Positions 7,847-15,271 of a stretch of 64,000 bases of DNA are shown here, piece by piece. The stretch covers positions 62,001 through 126,000 of the forward strand of contig NZ_JANCLX010000011.1 of NCBI RefSeq assembly GCF_024295805.1, given 5' to 3'. Position 1 is the first letter of the stretch, and every line of letters starts with the position of its first letter. Both the position numbers and the translations under genes were made by a program. The notes beneath the pieces were generated by a model. That model made no database searches. It worked only from the letters and a program-made list of their open reading frames with translations, and was not told the DNA's origin. This DNA is from Streptomyces cucumeris (lineage in GTDB: Bacteria; Actinomycetota; Actinomycetes; Streptomycetales; Streptomycetaceae).

Positions 7847-8821
7847 TCAGCCGATGCCGAACCCGAAGCCCCTCGGCACGGCCACGTCAAGGGTGTCCTT
7901 GACCATGGCGAGGGCCGCGCCGAGCGGGCTGGAGGCACCGCCGCTCACCGCGATGTCGCCCGCCTCACAGCCGTAGACGACGGCCTTCTCCGGCCCGAGC
8001 AGGGCGTACAGCGGATCGCCCGGTGCGGTCTCCTCCAGCCGGACCCGGACCGTGAGCGGCTCCCCGGCCGAGGCGGTGGCGACCGCGCGCAGCCGGTGGC
8101 CCCGCGCGGCGGCGGCGCGGGCCCGCTCGGCCGTGCCGTCGTCGATCCCGGCGCCGTCGAGATCGGTGCGCACGGCCGTCGCGTCCCACCCCCACAGCAG
8201 GGCGGCCAGCAGCCGGGCCTTGGTGGCCGCGTCGGCGCCGGAGAGGTCGGCCGATGGGTCGGCCTCGGCGATCCCGCGCCGCCGGGCCTCCGCCACGGCG
8301 GCGGGGAACGGATCCCCGGCGGCCAGCCGGTCCAGGACGAAGGTGGCGGTACCGGTGGGGCAGGCGCGGAGCGTACGGCAGCCGAGGCCGCGCACCCCGG
8401 TCCTCGCGGTGTCCGCGGCGGGCAGCGCGGCCCCGGTGGCGCCCGAGATACGGATCAGGGCGCCGCCCTCGGCCGCCGCCCGGCCCAACTCGGCCCAGTG
8501 GCTGAGCAGATGGCTCTTGGTGGCGGACACCACGTGGACTCCGCGGCGCAGTGCGAGCAGCGCGTCCGCCGCGGCCTGTTCGCGTACCGCGGGGGAGGAC
8601 GGCACCGCCTGCGCCAGCACCACCGCCCCGGTGCGCTCCAGGGTTTCGGCGAGCGGCGGCAGCGGACCCGGGGACAGCCGGGGCGTGGTGCGTTCGGCGG
8701 CGCTGGTGCGGACGGCGGCGAGCCGCAGCGGGCTGTCGGCGGAGGCGGTCAGGAGACGGTCGGCGTAGGCCCGGCCCACCGGGCCGTAACCCGACAGCAC
8801 CACCGGAGCAAGGGAGGTCAT
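7847..8821 (-). CDS. Homoserine dehydrogenase-like oxidoreductase
   Basis: From ATG 8821 (GGGAGG is on the opposite strand; the minus-strand Shine-Dalgarno is weak) the protein has 324 residues. It shows a Rossmann start (VVLSGYGPVGRAYADRLL) and HSD-like catalytic segments: VVSATKSHLLSHW, then RISGATGAALP, and ADPSADLSGADAATKARLLA. The last corresponds to the E-A-D-P-x-x-D-x-x-G-x-D-A-x-x-K segment of homoserine dehydrogenase with its catalytic lysine. It lacks the ACT domain of the biosynthetic enzyme and does not sit with thrC/thrB, so it is probably a paralogue acting on another semialdehyde or in a secondary pathway. The substrate is unknown. Confidence 0.8.
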   Translation of the reverse strand: MTSLAPVVLSGYGPVGRAYADRLLTASADSPLRLAAVRTSAAERTTPRLSPGPLPPLAETLERTGAVVLAQAVPSSPAVREQAAADALLALRRGVHVVSATKSHLLSHWAELGRAAAEGGALIRISGATGAALPAADTARTGVRGLGCRTLRACPTGTATFVLDRLAAGDPFPAAVAEARRRGIAEADPSADLSGADAATKARLLAALLWGWDATAVRTDLDGAGIDDGTAERARAAAARGHRLRAVATASAGEPLTVRVRLEETAPGDPLYALLGPEKAVVYGCEAGDIAVSGGASSPLGAALAMVKDTLDVAVPRGFGFGIG

Positions 8822-8849
8822 GGCCCCAGTCTTCACCCCCACCCGGTCC

Positions 8850-10703
8850 TCAGCTGAAGAGGAGGCGGCTGGTCAGCTCGGTGACCTGGTTGTAGATGGA
8901 GCGGCGCTCACTCATCAGGGCGCGGATCTTCCGGTCGGCGTTGAGGACGGCGCTGGGGTCCCGGCCGCCGAGGAAGGCGGCGATGGTCGGCACGGAGTAC
9001 TCCGTCAGCTCACGGCACAGGTACATGGCGATCTGCCGGGCGGTCACCCGGACCCGGGCCCGCTCGGGACCGCGCAGATCCTCGACGGTCAGCCCGAAGT
9101 AGTCGGCGGTGGCGCGGATGATGTCCTCGCCGGTGGTCTCCGTGCCGACCCCGCGCGCCATGTCGTTGAGGACGGTCTCCGTGAGGAGGAGGTCGATCGG
9201 GCTCCGGTTGAGGCTGGCGAAGGCGGTCACCCGGACCAGCGCTCCCTCCAGCTCCCGGATGTTCCGCCCGGCGCGGGCGGCGATCATCTCCAGGACGGCC
9301 GGCGGGACGTCGAGCCGTTCCCGTTCGGCCTTCATCCGGAGCACCGCGCGCCGGGTGTCGTCGTCGGGCACCCCCATACCCACCGGCAGACCGCCGCTCA
9401 GCCGCTCGCGCAGCTCCGGGTCCAGCCGCATCGACGACAGAGGGCGCGCGGAGGTGAGGGCGATCTGCTTGCCCGCGCCCAGCAGATCGTCCAGGACATG
9501 CAGCAGCCTTCCGCGCTGCGCCGACTTCAGCGCCCCGCTGTCCCCGCCGTCCAGCGGCAGGATGTCGTCGATCAGCAGCATGTCGACCTCCGGGACCCGC
9601 AACAGCCCGACCAGCCGCATGCAGTCGATGTACAGGGCCCGGGTGCGCGGATAGAGGCTGCGGGTGTAGTGGCCTATGGCATGTAGCAGATGGGTCTTCC
9701 CCAGGCCGTGGTCGCCGTGGATGACCAGGGGGTTGTAGTTCTGCGCCGGGACCTCGGCCACGGCCACGGCCAGGTCGTGCGCGAAGCGGTTGGACGGCTC
9801 GACGGCGAAGTTCTCGAACGCGTAGCGCCGGTCGAGCCCGCCCGCCGTCACCGTGTCGGACCGCGTCCGCTCCGGGCCGTCCGCGGGGACGGTGACGAAG
9901 TACCGGGGTTCCTCGTCGAGCTGGTCGTCCAGGCCCTCGACCCGGCGGCGGAGCCGCAGCAGCTCCTCCTCCAGCGCCTCGGTGCGGGCCGCCTGCGCCC
10001 GTTCCTCCTGCTCCGCCTCGCGCGCGGCTCCGGCGCGGGCCTCCTCCTCCGCCGTGACGAGCTGCCGCTCCAGGTCGTTGCAGCGCTGTTCGGCCCGTAT
10101 CCGGCGGGTGTGCGCCTCCTTCAGCTCCTCGCTCAACACCTCCACCTGGTCCTTGAGCTGGTCCCGCTCCTTGCGCAGCGCCGCGAGCGGGTCCTCGTAG
10201 GCGCGCAGCGCGGTCTCGGCGTCGGCGAGGGCCCATTCGCGGTCATCGGCGGCGGCCTGTAACTGGCGGAACTGGGTCTCCAGGTCGGCGGCCCGGTGCT
10301 GCGCGTCCAGCAACGCGTTCTCCAGGGCCTGCTCGCGGACGGCGGACCGCCGGGCCATCCGGTCGGCCTCCACCAACTGCTGCTCCAGCAGCTCCACGCG
10401 GTGCAGCGGGGATCCGCTGGCGGCCAGTGCGCGGCGGTGCAGTCCGCGCAGATGCTCCATGGTCTCCGGGGTCGCGGCACCGCCCCGGCACTCGGCCACG
10501 TCGGTGAGCAGATCCGCCACGAATTCCCAGGCGGGGACGCGGGTCCCGTTGAGGAAGCGGGATATCGACCCGGCGTCCCGGTGACGGCGCGCGGCGTACC
10601 GGCGCACGCTCACCTCCAGTCCGGTGAACAGCCGTCGCAGCTCTGCCGCCAACTCGCGTGCCTCGTCCGGCAGATGGCCGCCGAGCGGCTCAAGGCTCCC
10701 CAT
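8850..10703 (-). CDS. XRE helix-turn-helix / coiled-coil / DnaA-like chimeric ATPase
   Basis: This 617-residue protein joins three parts. Residues 25-70 form an XRE-type helix-turn-helix (VSVRRYAARR, SISRFLNGTRVPAWEF). Residues about 100-265 are a heptad-rich coiled coil. Residues about 290-617 are DnaA domains III and IV: Walker A GDHGLGKT (330-337), Walker B LLIDD (376-380), sensor 1 LTSARP (416-421), an Arg-finger region RERL (432-435), sensor 2 NIRELEGA (481-488), then TARQIAMYLCREL and a tail very like streptomycete DnaA (RSIYNQVTELTSRL). It differs from DnaA in four ways. Domain I is absent. The segment between YID and Walker B is about 13 residues shorter than in DnaA, removing most of the initiator-specific motif. 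GGRDHTTV is GGRDPSAV (579-586). FEWGL after the Arg finger is lost. It is probably not a replication initiator; a DnaA-box-like regulator or switch is possible. Confidence 0.9.
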   Translation of the reverse strand: MGSLEPLGGHLPDEARELAAELRRLFTGLEVSVRRYAARRHRDAGSISRFLNGTRVPAWEFVADLLTDVAECRGGAATPETMEHLRGLHRRALAASGSPLHRVELLEQQLVEADRMARRSAVREQALENALLDAQHRAADLETQFRQLQAAADDREWALADAETALRAYEDPLAALRKERDQLKDQVEVLSEELKEAHTRRIRAEQRCNDLERQLVTAEEEARAGAAREAEQEERAQAARTEALEEELLRLRRRVEGLDDQLDEEPRYFVTVPADGPERTRSDTVTAGGLDRRYAFENFAVEPSNRFAHDLAVAVAEVPAQNYNPLVIHGDHGLGKTHLLHAIGHYTRSLYPRTRALYIDCMRLVGLLRVPEVDMLLIDDILPLDGGDSGALKSAQRGRLLHVLDDLLGAGKQIALTSARPLSSMRLDPELRERLSGGLPVGMGVPDDDTRRAVLRMKAERERLDVPPAVLEMIAARAGRNIRELEGALVRVTAFASLNRSPIDLLLTETVLNDMARGVGTETTGEDIIRATADYFGLTVEDLRGPERARVRVTARQIAMYLCRELTEYSVPTIAAFLGGRDPSAVLNADRKIRALMSERRSIYNQVTELTSRLLFS

Positions 10704-10726
10704 GTCGCGTCCCCATGTCGCGTCCC
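10690..10726 (-). promoter_or_regulatory. 13-bp duplication making an upstream ORF at the DnaA-like start
   Basis: CATGTCGCGTCCC occurs twice in tandem (10701-10713 and 10714-10726). On the minus strand each copy carries a GGGGA Shine-Dalgarno and an ATG. The true start is ATG 10703. The extra ATG 10716, preceded by the better AAGGGGA, opens an 8-codon frame (MGTRHGEP) that ends at TGA 10692-10690, inside and out of frame with the DnaA-like gene. Ribosomes using it would compete with the main start or couple to it. Confidence 0.6.
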
Positions 10727-10734
10727 CTTCGGGT

Positions 10735-10771
10735 GTTGCGGACGGTCGGCAACTGTGCCGACTACCGCAAC
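10735..10771. promoter_or_regulatory. Imperfect dyad upstream of the DnaA-like gene
   Basis: GTTGCGG (10735-10741) with GTCGGC (10745-10750) are mirrored by GCCGAC (10757-10762) and CCGCAAC (10765-10771). This 37-base dyad lies between the DnaA-like gene and the divergent small membrane protein gene. It could be an operator for the N-terminal XRE domain, or a transcript hairpin; I cannot tell which. Confidence 0.35.
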
Positions 10772-10834
10772 GCGCCCGGCCCGTTCCAGTCTGGAGTCAG
10801 CCTCGTACGAGGCGTGACAAGAAAGGCAATCGTA

Positions 10835-11140
10835 GTGAACAGCGTTCCTGGACGACCCGATCTCGCCGCATTCCTCGCCGTCCTGGTGACCGGAATCGTG
10901 CTCATCCACGCCGGAGTCAGCCCCGGGGCGGTCCTGCCGGTCGCCCTGGGCCTCTCGGTCCTCTACGCGGCGTGGCGCCCGGCCCCGCCCCTCGTCGGGT
11001 TCCGCTGCACGGTCCGTTACACGGGCTGTACCGGCTACACGGGACGGCTCGCGCCCGCGAAGGGCATCTGGTCGATCGGGGCCACCCTCACCGGGGCGCC
11101 GGGATGGGGGGCGTGGATCATGCGGCCGTCGCCGATGTAG
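10835..11140 (+). CDS. Possible small membrane protein, 3' overlap with NlpC gene
   Basis: A 101-residue frame from GTG 10835 (AAAGG about 10 bases upstream) begins with a plausible small membrane protein. Two hydrophobic helices (LAAFLAVLVTGIVLIHAG and AVLPVALGLSVLYAAW) are followed by a short polar tail. The last third overlaps, antisense, the 3' end of the convergent NlpC/P60 gene, where the residues are not convincing protein. Either the gene is real with an overlapping 3' end, or an original stop was lost and the frame reads through. No family is recognised. It is divergent from the DnaA-like gene. Confidence 0.4.
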   Translation: MNSVPGRPDLAAFLAVLVTGIVLIHAGVSPGAVLPVALGLSVLYAAWRPAPPLVGFRCTVRYTGCTGYTGRLAPAKGIWSIGATLTGAPGWGAWIMRPSPM

Positions 11141-12090
11141 ATCCCCACATGGCTGATGCCCGCATAGAAGAAGACGAGGTCGCCGGGGGCCAGTTGGGAG
11201 CGGCCGACCCGGCGGCCCGCGTTGATCTGGGTGTACGTGGTGCGCGGCAGGGCGACCCCGGCGGACTTCCAGGCGGCCTGGGTCAGCCCCGAACAGTCGT
11301 AGCCGTGGGGGCCGGTGGCGCCCCAGACGTACGGCTTGCCGAGGGCTGCGTGGGCGAAGGCGACGGCGCGGGCGGCCCGGCCGGTCGTGGCGGGGGCCTG
11401 CGCGGCGGCCCCGCCGGCGGCGGGGGCGGTCCGGGCGCCGGGCCGCTCCCGGTCCGCCAGACGGCGGCGCTGCTCGGCCGTCAGCCGGTCCAGCAGCCGG
11501 TCGGCGGCGGCGAGTTTCTTCTCGACGGCCCGTTTGTGGCGGGAGAGCGCCTCCTGCGAACTGCGTAACTCGGCCAGGCGGTCGGCCGCCGCGCCGCGCA
11601 CCCGGCGCAGCGCCTTCTCCTGGCGGGTGATGCCGGTGATCGTCGCGGCCTGGCGTCCCGCCGCGCGTTCGGCCAGCGAGGCCCGCTGGAGGTACTCGTC
11701 CGGGGAGGAGGACAGGGCGAGCTGAAGGGTGGGGGCGACGGTACCGGCCCGGTACTGGGCGGTGGCGTACGCGCCGAGGGCGTTGCGCGCGGTGTTCAGC
11801 CGGGCGGTTCTGCGGGCGGCCTCGTCGCGGAGCTCACTCAGCGCGCGGCGGGCCGTATCGGCCTTCTCCCGGGCGCCGTTGTACTTCTCCGCGGCCTCCT
11901 CGGCCTCCATCCGGTACCGGTCGACCCTGGCCTTCACCTGAGCGGTGGTGAGACGGGGCTCGGCATGCCCGGTGCCCTCGAGGGCGGTCCCTGAGACGGC
12001 GCCGGTGAGGGCGAGGAGTGCGGCCGTCCGGGCGGTGCTGCTGACGAGCGAGCGCTTGGGCCCGCTGCGCGACTTCCTGTGCGACGCCAC
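11035..12090 (-). CDS. NlpC/P60 peptidoglycan endopeptidase with coiled coil
   Basis: From GTG 12090 (AGGAAGG upstream) the protein has 351 residues. It is a secreted cell-wall hydrolase of the RipA/SwlA type, cleaving peptide stems within peptidoglycan. A signal peptide (KRSLVSSTARTAALLALTG, then A-rich) precedes a long coiled coil (about residues 45-210), a disordered Ala/Pro/Gly linker and a C-terminal NlpC/P60 domain of about 115 residues. The catalytic Cys is in YDCSGLTQAAWKSAG, the His in SHVGIYIGDG, and the third polar residue is the His of IHAPHPG. GTG 12090 is preferred over ATG 12165 because it matches the VASHRK start of the paralogue at 14089-15252 and because ATG 12165 lies by the leader hairpin. 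Confidence 0.92.
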   Translation of the reverse strand: MASHRKSRSGPKRSLVSSTARTAALLALTGAVSGTALEGTGHAEPRLTTAQVKARVDRYRMEAEEAAEKYNGAREKADTARRALSELRDEAARRTARLNTARNALGAYATAQYRAGTVAPTLQLALSSSPDEYLQRASLAERAAGRQAATITGITRQEKALRRVRGAAADRLAELRSSQEALSRHKRAVEKKLAAADRLLDRLTAEQRRRLADRERPGARTAPAAGGAAAQAPATTGRAARAVAFAHAALGKPYVWGATGPHGYDCSGLTQAAWKSAGVALPRTTYTQINAGRRVGRSQLAPGDLVFFYAGISHVGIYIGDGRMIHAPHPGAPVRVAPIDQMPFAGASRPV

Positions 12091-12148
12091 GGCGGCGGTA
12101 CACCTTCCTGGGCTGTGCTGGCGGTTCGGTGTGGTGCTGGGTCGGACG

Positions 12149-12205
12149 GACGGCAGCCCACCCATGAGGCGGGGACCCTCGGTTGACGGGGGGCGGGCTG
12201 CCGTC
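12149..12205 (-). promoter_or_regulatory. 5' leader stem-loop of the NlpC/P60 gene
   Basis: A 15-bp inverted repeat (12191-12205 with 12149-12163, one G-U pair in RNA) encloses 27 bases. It begins only about 10 bases after a possible -10 hexamer TAGCTT (12220-12215) on the minus strand. The hairpin would therefore form the very 5' end of a leader of roughly 118 bases. The conserved core of the c-di-AMP (ydaO) riboswitch is not recognisable here, unlike in the paralogue's leader. Confidence 0.5.
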
Positions 12206-12404
12206 TGGAGGAGGAAGCTAGGCCGGGGAACGGGGGTGGTGCGGGGCGATGCACGGGAATGGATGGATTTCTTCGTTCCTGTACCACTGGCTGATCACGC
12301 CGAGCGCGGGGTGAGTGGCACTGCGTGGTGGCCGTGACCGAAGCCGTGATCAGGGCCCACCCGAGTGAAAGGCGGTGCTATGCACGGCGCTAATCTCCGT
12401 GAGT

Positions 12405-12758
12405 ATGGACGTACTCATCCACGCCTTCGTCGGGCTGCACATCATCGGTATCGCCGCGCTGCTGGGCGGATTTCTCTCCCAGATGAAGCAGATGAGTGCG
12501 GGCACCGCGCGTATGACCCCCGGAATGCTGCACGGGGCGCTCACCATGCTGGTGACCGGGGTGGCGCTGGTCGGGCTGAACCAGGCCGACGGCGGCTCCG
12601 TCAACAACGTCAAGATCGGCATCAAGATGGCGTTGCTGATCGTGATCCTGGCGCTGGTCTATGTGAAGCGGGACGAGGAGAAGGTGGAGTCTCCGGTGTT
12701 CGGCGCGGTAGGTGCCCTCACCACGGTGAACATCTTCATCGCCGTGCTGTGGACGTGA
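12405..12758 (+). CDS. Small integral membrane protein (about four helices)
   Basis: From ATG 12405 the product is 117 residues and almost wholly hydrophobic: helices at about residues 4-24, 42-62, 70-88 and 100-116. Short loops carry QMKQMSAGTARMTPG and KRDEEKVESP. A GTG six bases upstream (12399) could also start it, and no clear Shine-Dalgarno is present. It is a conserved type in streptomycetes, but I know of no function. It stands alone between a divergent cell-wall hydrolase gene and an L,D-transpeptidase gene, so a role at the envelope is only a guess. Confidence 0.75.
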   Translation: MDVLIHAFVGLHIIGIAALLGGFLSQMKQMSAGTARMTPGMLHGALTMLVTGVALVGLNQADGGSVNNVKIGIKMALLIVILALVYVKRDEEKVESPVFGAVGALTTVNIFIAVLWT

Positions 12759-12878
12759 TCTTTCCCGGGGCCCGTGTTCCGCGTTCGATAACGGCTTGAT
12801 ACCGCACACCAATTCGTACGCAACCCTTTGCAGTCGCACGCTGTCTTAAGTGCACAAGACGGCCGGAGGGAGCGGGCA

Positions 12879-13640
12879 ATGGGGGTTGTGGGGGCAGGCA
12901 GAGAACTCATGGACGACAAAGGTCCTGGGTTCGTGCGGAGGTTCGGGACCAGGCGGATACGGCGTGCGGGCGTCGCGCTGGGCCTCGCGGGCATGGTGAT
13001 GCCGCTCGCGGTCGCCCTGGCCACCCCGGCCCAGGCCGCATCGTCGTGTACGACGGACACCGGGCCGTACCAGAAGAAGGTCGAGAAGTACCTCGGCCGC
13101 CCGGTGGACGGACGGCAGTCGCGTACCGACTGTCTGGCGATCCAGAAGTTCCAGATCAACCACGGGATCAGCCCGACCATCGGCTATGCGGGGCCCGTCA
13201 CCTGGGGTGTGATGAGCCTGAAGAACGCGCAGAAGGCGGCGGGCCACAACCCCAACGCGGCGCGGAAGTGCCCCACCAACAAGGGCCGGATCGCCTGTGT
13301 CGACCTCACCCGCCAGCTCAGCTGGGTCCAGGACGGCTCCCGGCTGGTCTACGGACCGGTGCCGGTGCGCACCGGACGGAACGGCTATGAGACCCGGACC
13401 GGGCTGAAGAAGATCTACTGGCGGAACATCGACCACTGGTCGACGATCTACGACGTGGCCATGCCGTACAGCCAGTTCTTCGACGGCGGTCAGGCGTTCC
13501 ACTCGATCGCGGGCAGTGTGTGGTCCCCGCCCGGCTCCCACGGCTGCGTCAACATGAACAAGTCCGACGCCAAGAAGTACTGGAGCCTGCTGAAGAACGG
13601 CGACGACGTCTACGTCTACGGCCGCAAGCCCGGCACGTAA
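12879..13640 (+). CDS. L,D-transpeptidase with peptidoglycan-binding domain
   Basis: This 253-residue exported enzyme starts at ATG 12879 after GGAGGGAG (12865-12872). It would make 3-3 cross-links in peptidoglycan or attach proteins to it. The signal peptide ends near PAQAASS. A PG_binding_1-like segment follows (KVEKYLGRPVDG, then LAIQKFQINHGI). The YkuD catalytic domain fills the C-terminal half, with FHSIAG and the active-site SHGCVNM (the H-x14-17-S-H-G-C-x-N motif). A terminator-like stem-loop follows. Together with the two NlpC/P60 hydrolases and the M23 peptidase it makes this a cell-wall remodelling neighbourhood, although each gene appears separately transcribed. Confidence 0.94.
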   Translation: MGVVGAGRELMDDKGPGFVRRFGTRRIRRAGVALGLAGMVMPLAVALATPAQAASSCTTDTGPYQKKVEKYLGRPVDGRQSRTDCLAIQKFQINHGISPTIGYAGPVTWGVMSLKNAQKAAGHNPNAARKCPTNKGRIACVDLTRQLSWVQDGSRLVYGPVPVRTGRNGYETRTGLKKIYWRNIDHWSTIYDVAMPYSQFFDGGQAFHSIAGSVWSPPGSHGCVNMNKSDAKKYWSLLKNGDDVYVYGRKPGT

Positions 13641-13655
13641 CCGTCACCCCCCACC

Positions 13656-13690
13656 GCGCCCCCGCCCCGGCTCCGGCCGGGCGGGGGCGC
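13656..13690 (+). terminator. Terminator after the L,D-transpeptidase gene
   Basis: GCGCCCCCGCCCCGGC (13656-13671) pairs with GCCGGGCGGGGGCGC (13676-13690) around a 4-base loop, with one bulged C. It lies 15 bases after the stop. Confidence 0.7.
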
Positions 13691-14022
13691 GCGCATGTTC
13701 CGCGTGCGGGAGCGCTGCCGGGCAGCCTGCGGCCCGCACATGGCGACAACTCCGCGTCTTTGGTCCGGCTTCCGCCGGATCGGGGACGTGCGTCAGGTGC
13801 GGCGGCCCCGGGTACGGCGGACACCGGCCGCGGTGCGGCTGCTGTCCGGTGCGCGGCCGGTGTGGGTGTTCCTGCCCGGCATGGCGGCGGGCGCCGCGCC
13901 CGGCCGGCGGCGTGCCCGGTCCGCCCGGTACGGGCGGCAACGCCCGTACCGGCGTCCGGCTCCACGGTGCACGGCACGGGTGCGGGGCGGGGCCGCTGTT
14001 CCGGCTGGCGCCGGGCGGGGTG
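13691..14022. other. Intergenic GC-rich stretch without a supported gene
   Basis: About 330 bases between the terminators of two convergent genes. Frames are open on both strands, but their products are Arg/Pro/Ala-rich with no domain, signal or ribosome-binding site. I see no gene or RNA here. Confidence 0.6.
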
Positions 14023-14048
14023 GCCGGGGGCCGTTGGCGGCCCCCGGC
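14023..14048 (-). terminator. Terminator after the second NlpC/P60 gene
   Basis: A perfect 10-bp stem (GCCGGGGGCC at 14023-14032, GGCCCCCGGC at 14039-14048) with a 6-base loop lies 41 bases past the stop. A second hairpin (14069-14093, 11-bp arms around TTC) overlaps the stop codon itself. Confidence 0.6.
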
Positions 14049-14088
14049 TTCGCGTGGGCGGCGCGCCGCCTGATCCGGCTTCGCCGGG

Positions 14089-15252
14089 TCAGGCGGGGCG
14101 GACGCTGCCGTAGATCGGCATCTCGGTGATCGGCGCCTTCTTCACCGAGTCACCCGGCTTCGGCGCGTGGATCATCATCCCGTCGCCGATGTAGAGCCCG
14201 ACATGGCTGATGTCGTCATAGAAGAAGACCAGGTCACCCGGCTTGAGCTCGGACGTGGAGACCCGTGTGCCCACCTTCACCTGGTCCCAGGTGGTGCGCG
14301 GCAGGGACACCCCGGCGGACTTCCAGGCGGCCTGGGTCAGCCCCGAGCAGTCGAAGGAGTTGGGGCCGGTGGCGCCCCACACGTACGGCTTGCCGATCTG
14401 CGCCTGCGCGAAGGCGATGGCCTTCGCCGCCTTGGTGCTGTCCGAGGGCGCGGGGCTGGAGGGAGTGGACGGCGTGGACGAGCCGGAGCCGTCGTTCCCC
14501 TCCCGCCGCTGACGCTCGGCCTCCGCCTTGCGCTGCTTCTCGGCCAGCTCGGCGGCCTTGCGCTTGGCCTCCTCCTGCTTCTTCCGCTCGATCTCCGCGA
14601 GCCGCGCCTTCTCCTTGGCGGTCAGGTTCGACAGCAGCCGCCGGGCCTCGGAGAGCTTGCTCTGGACGGACTTCTTCTTCTCCTTGAGCGTCTTCTGCGA
14701 GGAGGTCAGCGAGGCGAGGCTGCTGGTGGCGGTGGCGCGCTCCTTGGCCGCCTTCTTCTGCTGCTCCTGGAACTGCTGGACGGCGTGCCGCTGGTGGCCG
14801 GTGAGCCGGTCCATCAGGTGCGACTGGTCGAAGACGTCCTTCGGATCGGAGGAGAAGAGCATGGCGGCGGTGCTGCTGGCCATACCGCCGCTGCGGTACT
14901 GGGCGGCGGCGTAGGAGCCGAGGGTGCGGCGGGCCTCGTTGAGCTTCTCGGTGCGCTTGGCGACGGTGTCCAGCAGCTTGTCGACCTTGGCGCGCTGGGT
15001 CTCGGTGCGCTCCTTGGCGGCGTTGTAGCCCTGGGTGGCGCTCTCCGCCTGGTGGTACAGGGTGTCGACCTTCTTCTTGACCGCTTCGATCGACTGGGTG
15101 GCGGGCTTGGGATCACCGGGCGCGGCGTTCGCCGTCTGGGAGAGCAGGGTGACCGAGGCCAGGGCGGCCGTGGTGACCCCGACCGCGGTGCGCCGGCTCT
15201 GACCGGTGAGCGTGGCCGGTATTCGGGTCCGCGGTTTGCGGTGCGACGCCAA
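14089..15252 (-). CDS. NlpC/P60 endopeptidase under c-di-AMP riboswitch
   Basis: From TTG 15252 (AAGGAG nine bases upstream) the product has 387 residues: signal peptide ending near ANAA, coiled coil at about residues 45-215, a Lys/Glu/Ala-rich helix, a Gly/Ser linker, and a C-terminal NlpC/P60 domain. The catalytic Cys is in FDCSGLTQAAWKSAG, the His in SHVGLYIGDG, and the third residue is in IHAPKPGD. It closely parallels the gene at 11035-12090 and they are clearly paralogues. Homologues in Streptomyces hydrolyse peptidoglycan during growth and germination and are often controlled by ydaO-type riboswitches. One is present here at 15272-15439, so c-di-AMP should lower expression. Confidence 0.94.
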   Translation of the reverse strand: MASHRKPRTRIPATLTGQSRRTAVGVTTAALASVTLLSQTANAAPGDPKPATQSIEAVKKKVDTLYHQAESATQGYNAAKERTETQRAKVDKLLDTVAKRTEKLNEARRTLGSYAAAQYRSGGMASSTAAMLFSSDPKDVFDQSHLMDRLTGHQRHAVQQFQEQQKKAAKERATATSSLASLTSSQKTLKEKKKSVQSKLSEARRLLSNLTAKEKARLAEIERKKQEEAKRKAAELAEKQRKAEAERQRREGNDGSGSSTPSTPSSPAPSDSTKAAKAIAFAQAQIGKPYVWGATGPNSFDCSGLTQAAWKSAGVSLPRTTWDQVKVGTRVSTSELKPGDLVFFYDDISHVGLYIGDGMMIHAPKPGDSVKKAPITEMPIYGSVRPA

Positions 15253-15271
15253 GGGAGGCGACTCCTTCCGT

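Noticed and set aside
12149..12205. Leader hairpin considered as a second c-di-AMP riboswitch
   Set aside because: The GACAGCTAACC-type core and the GGGGTGAATC block are absent.
13695..14129. Open frames in the gap between the L,D-transpeptidase and NlpC/P60 genes
   Set aside because: Arg-rich products, no ribosome-binding site, and they cross two terminator hairpins.
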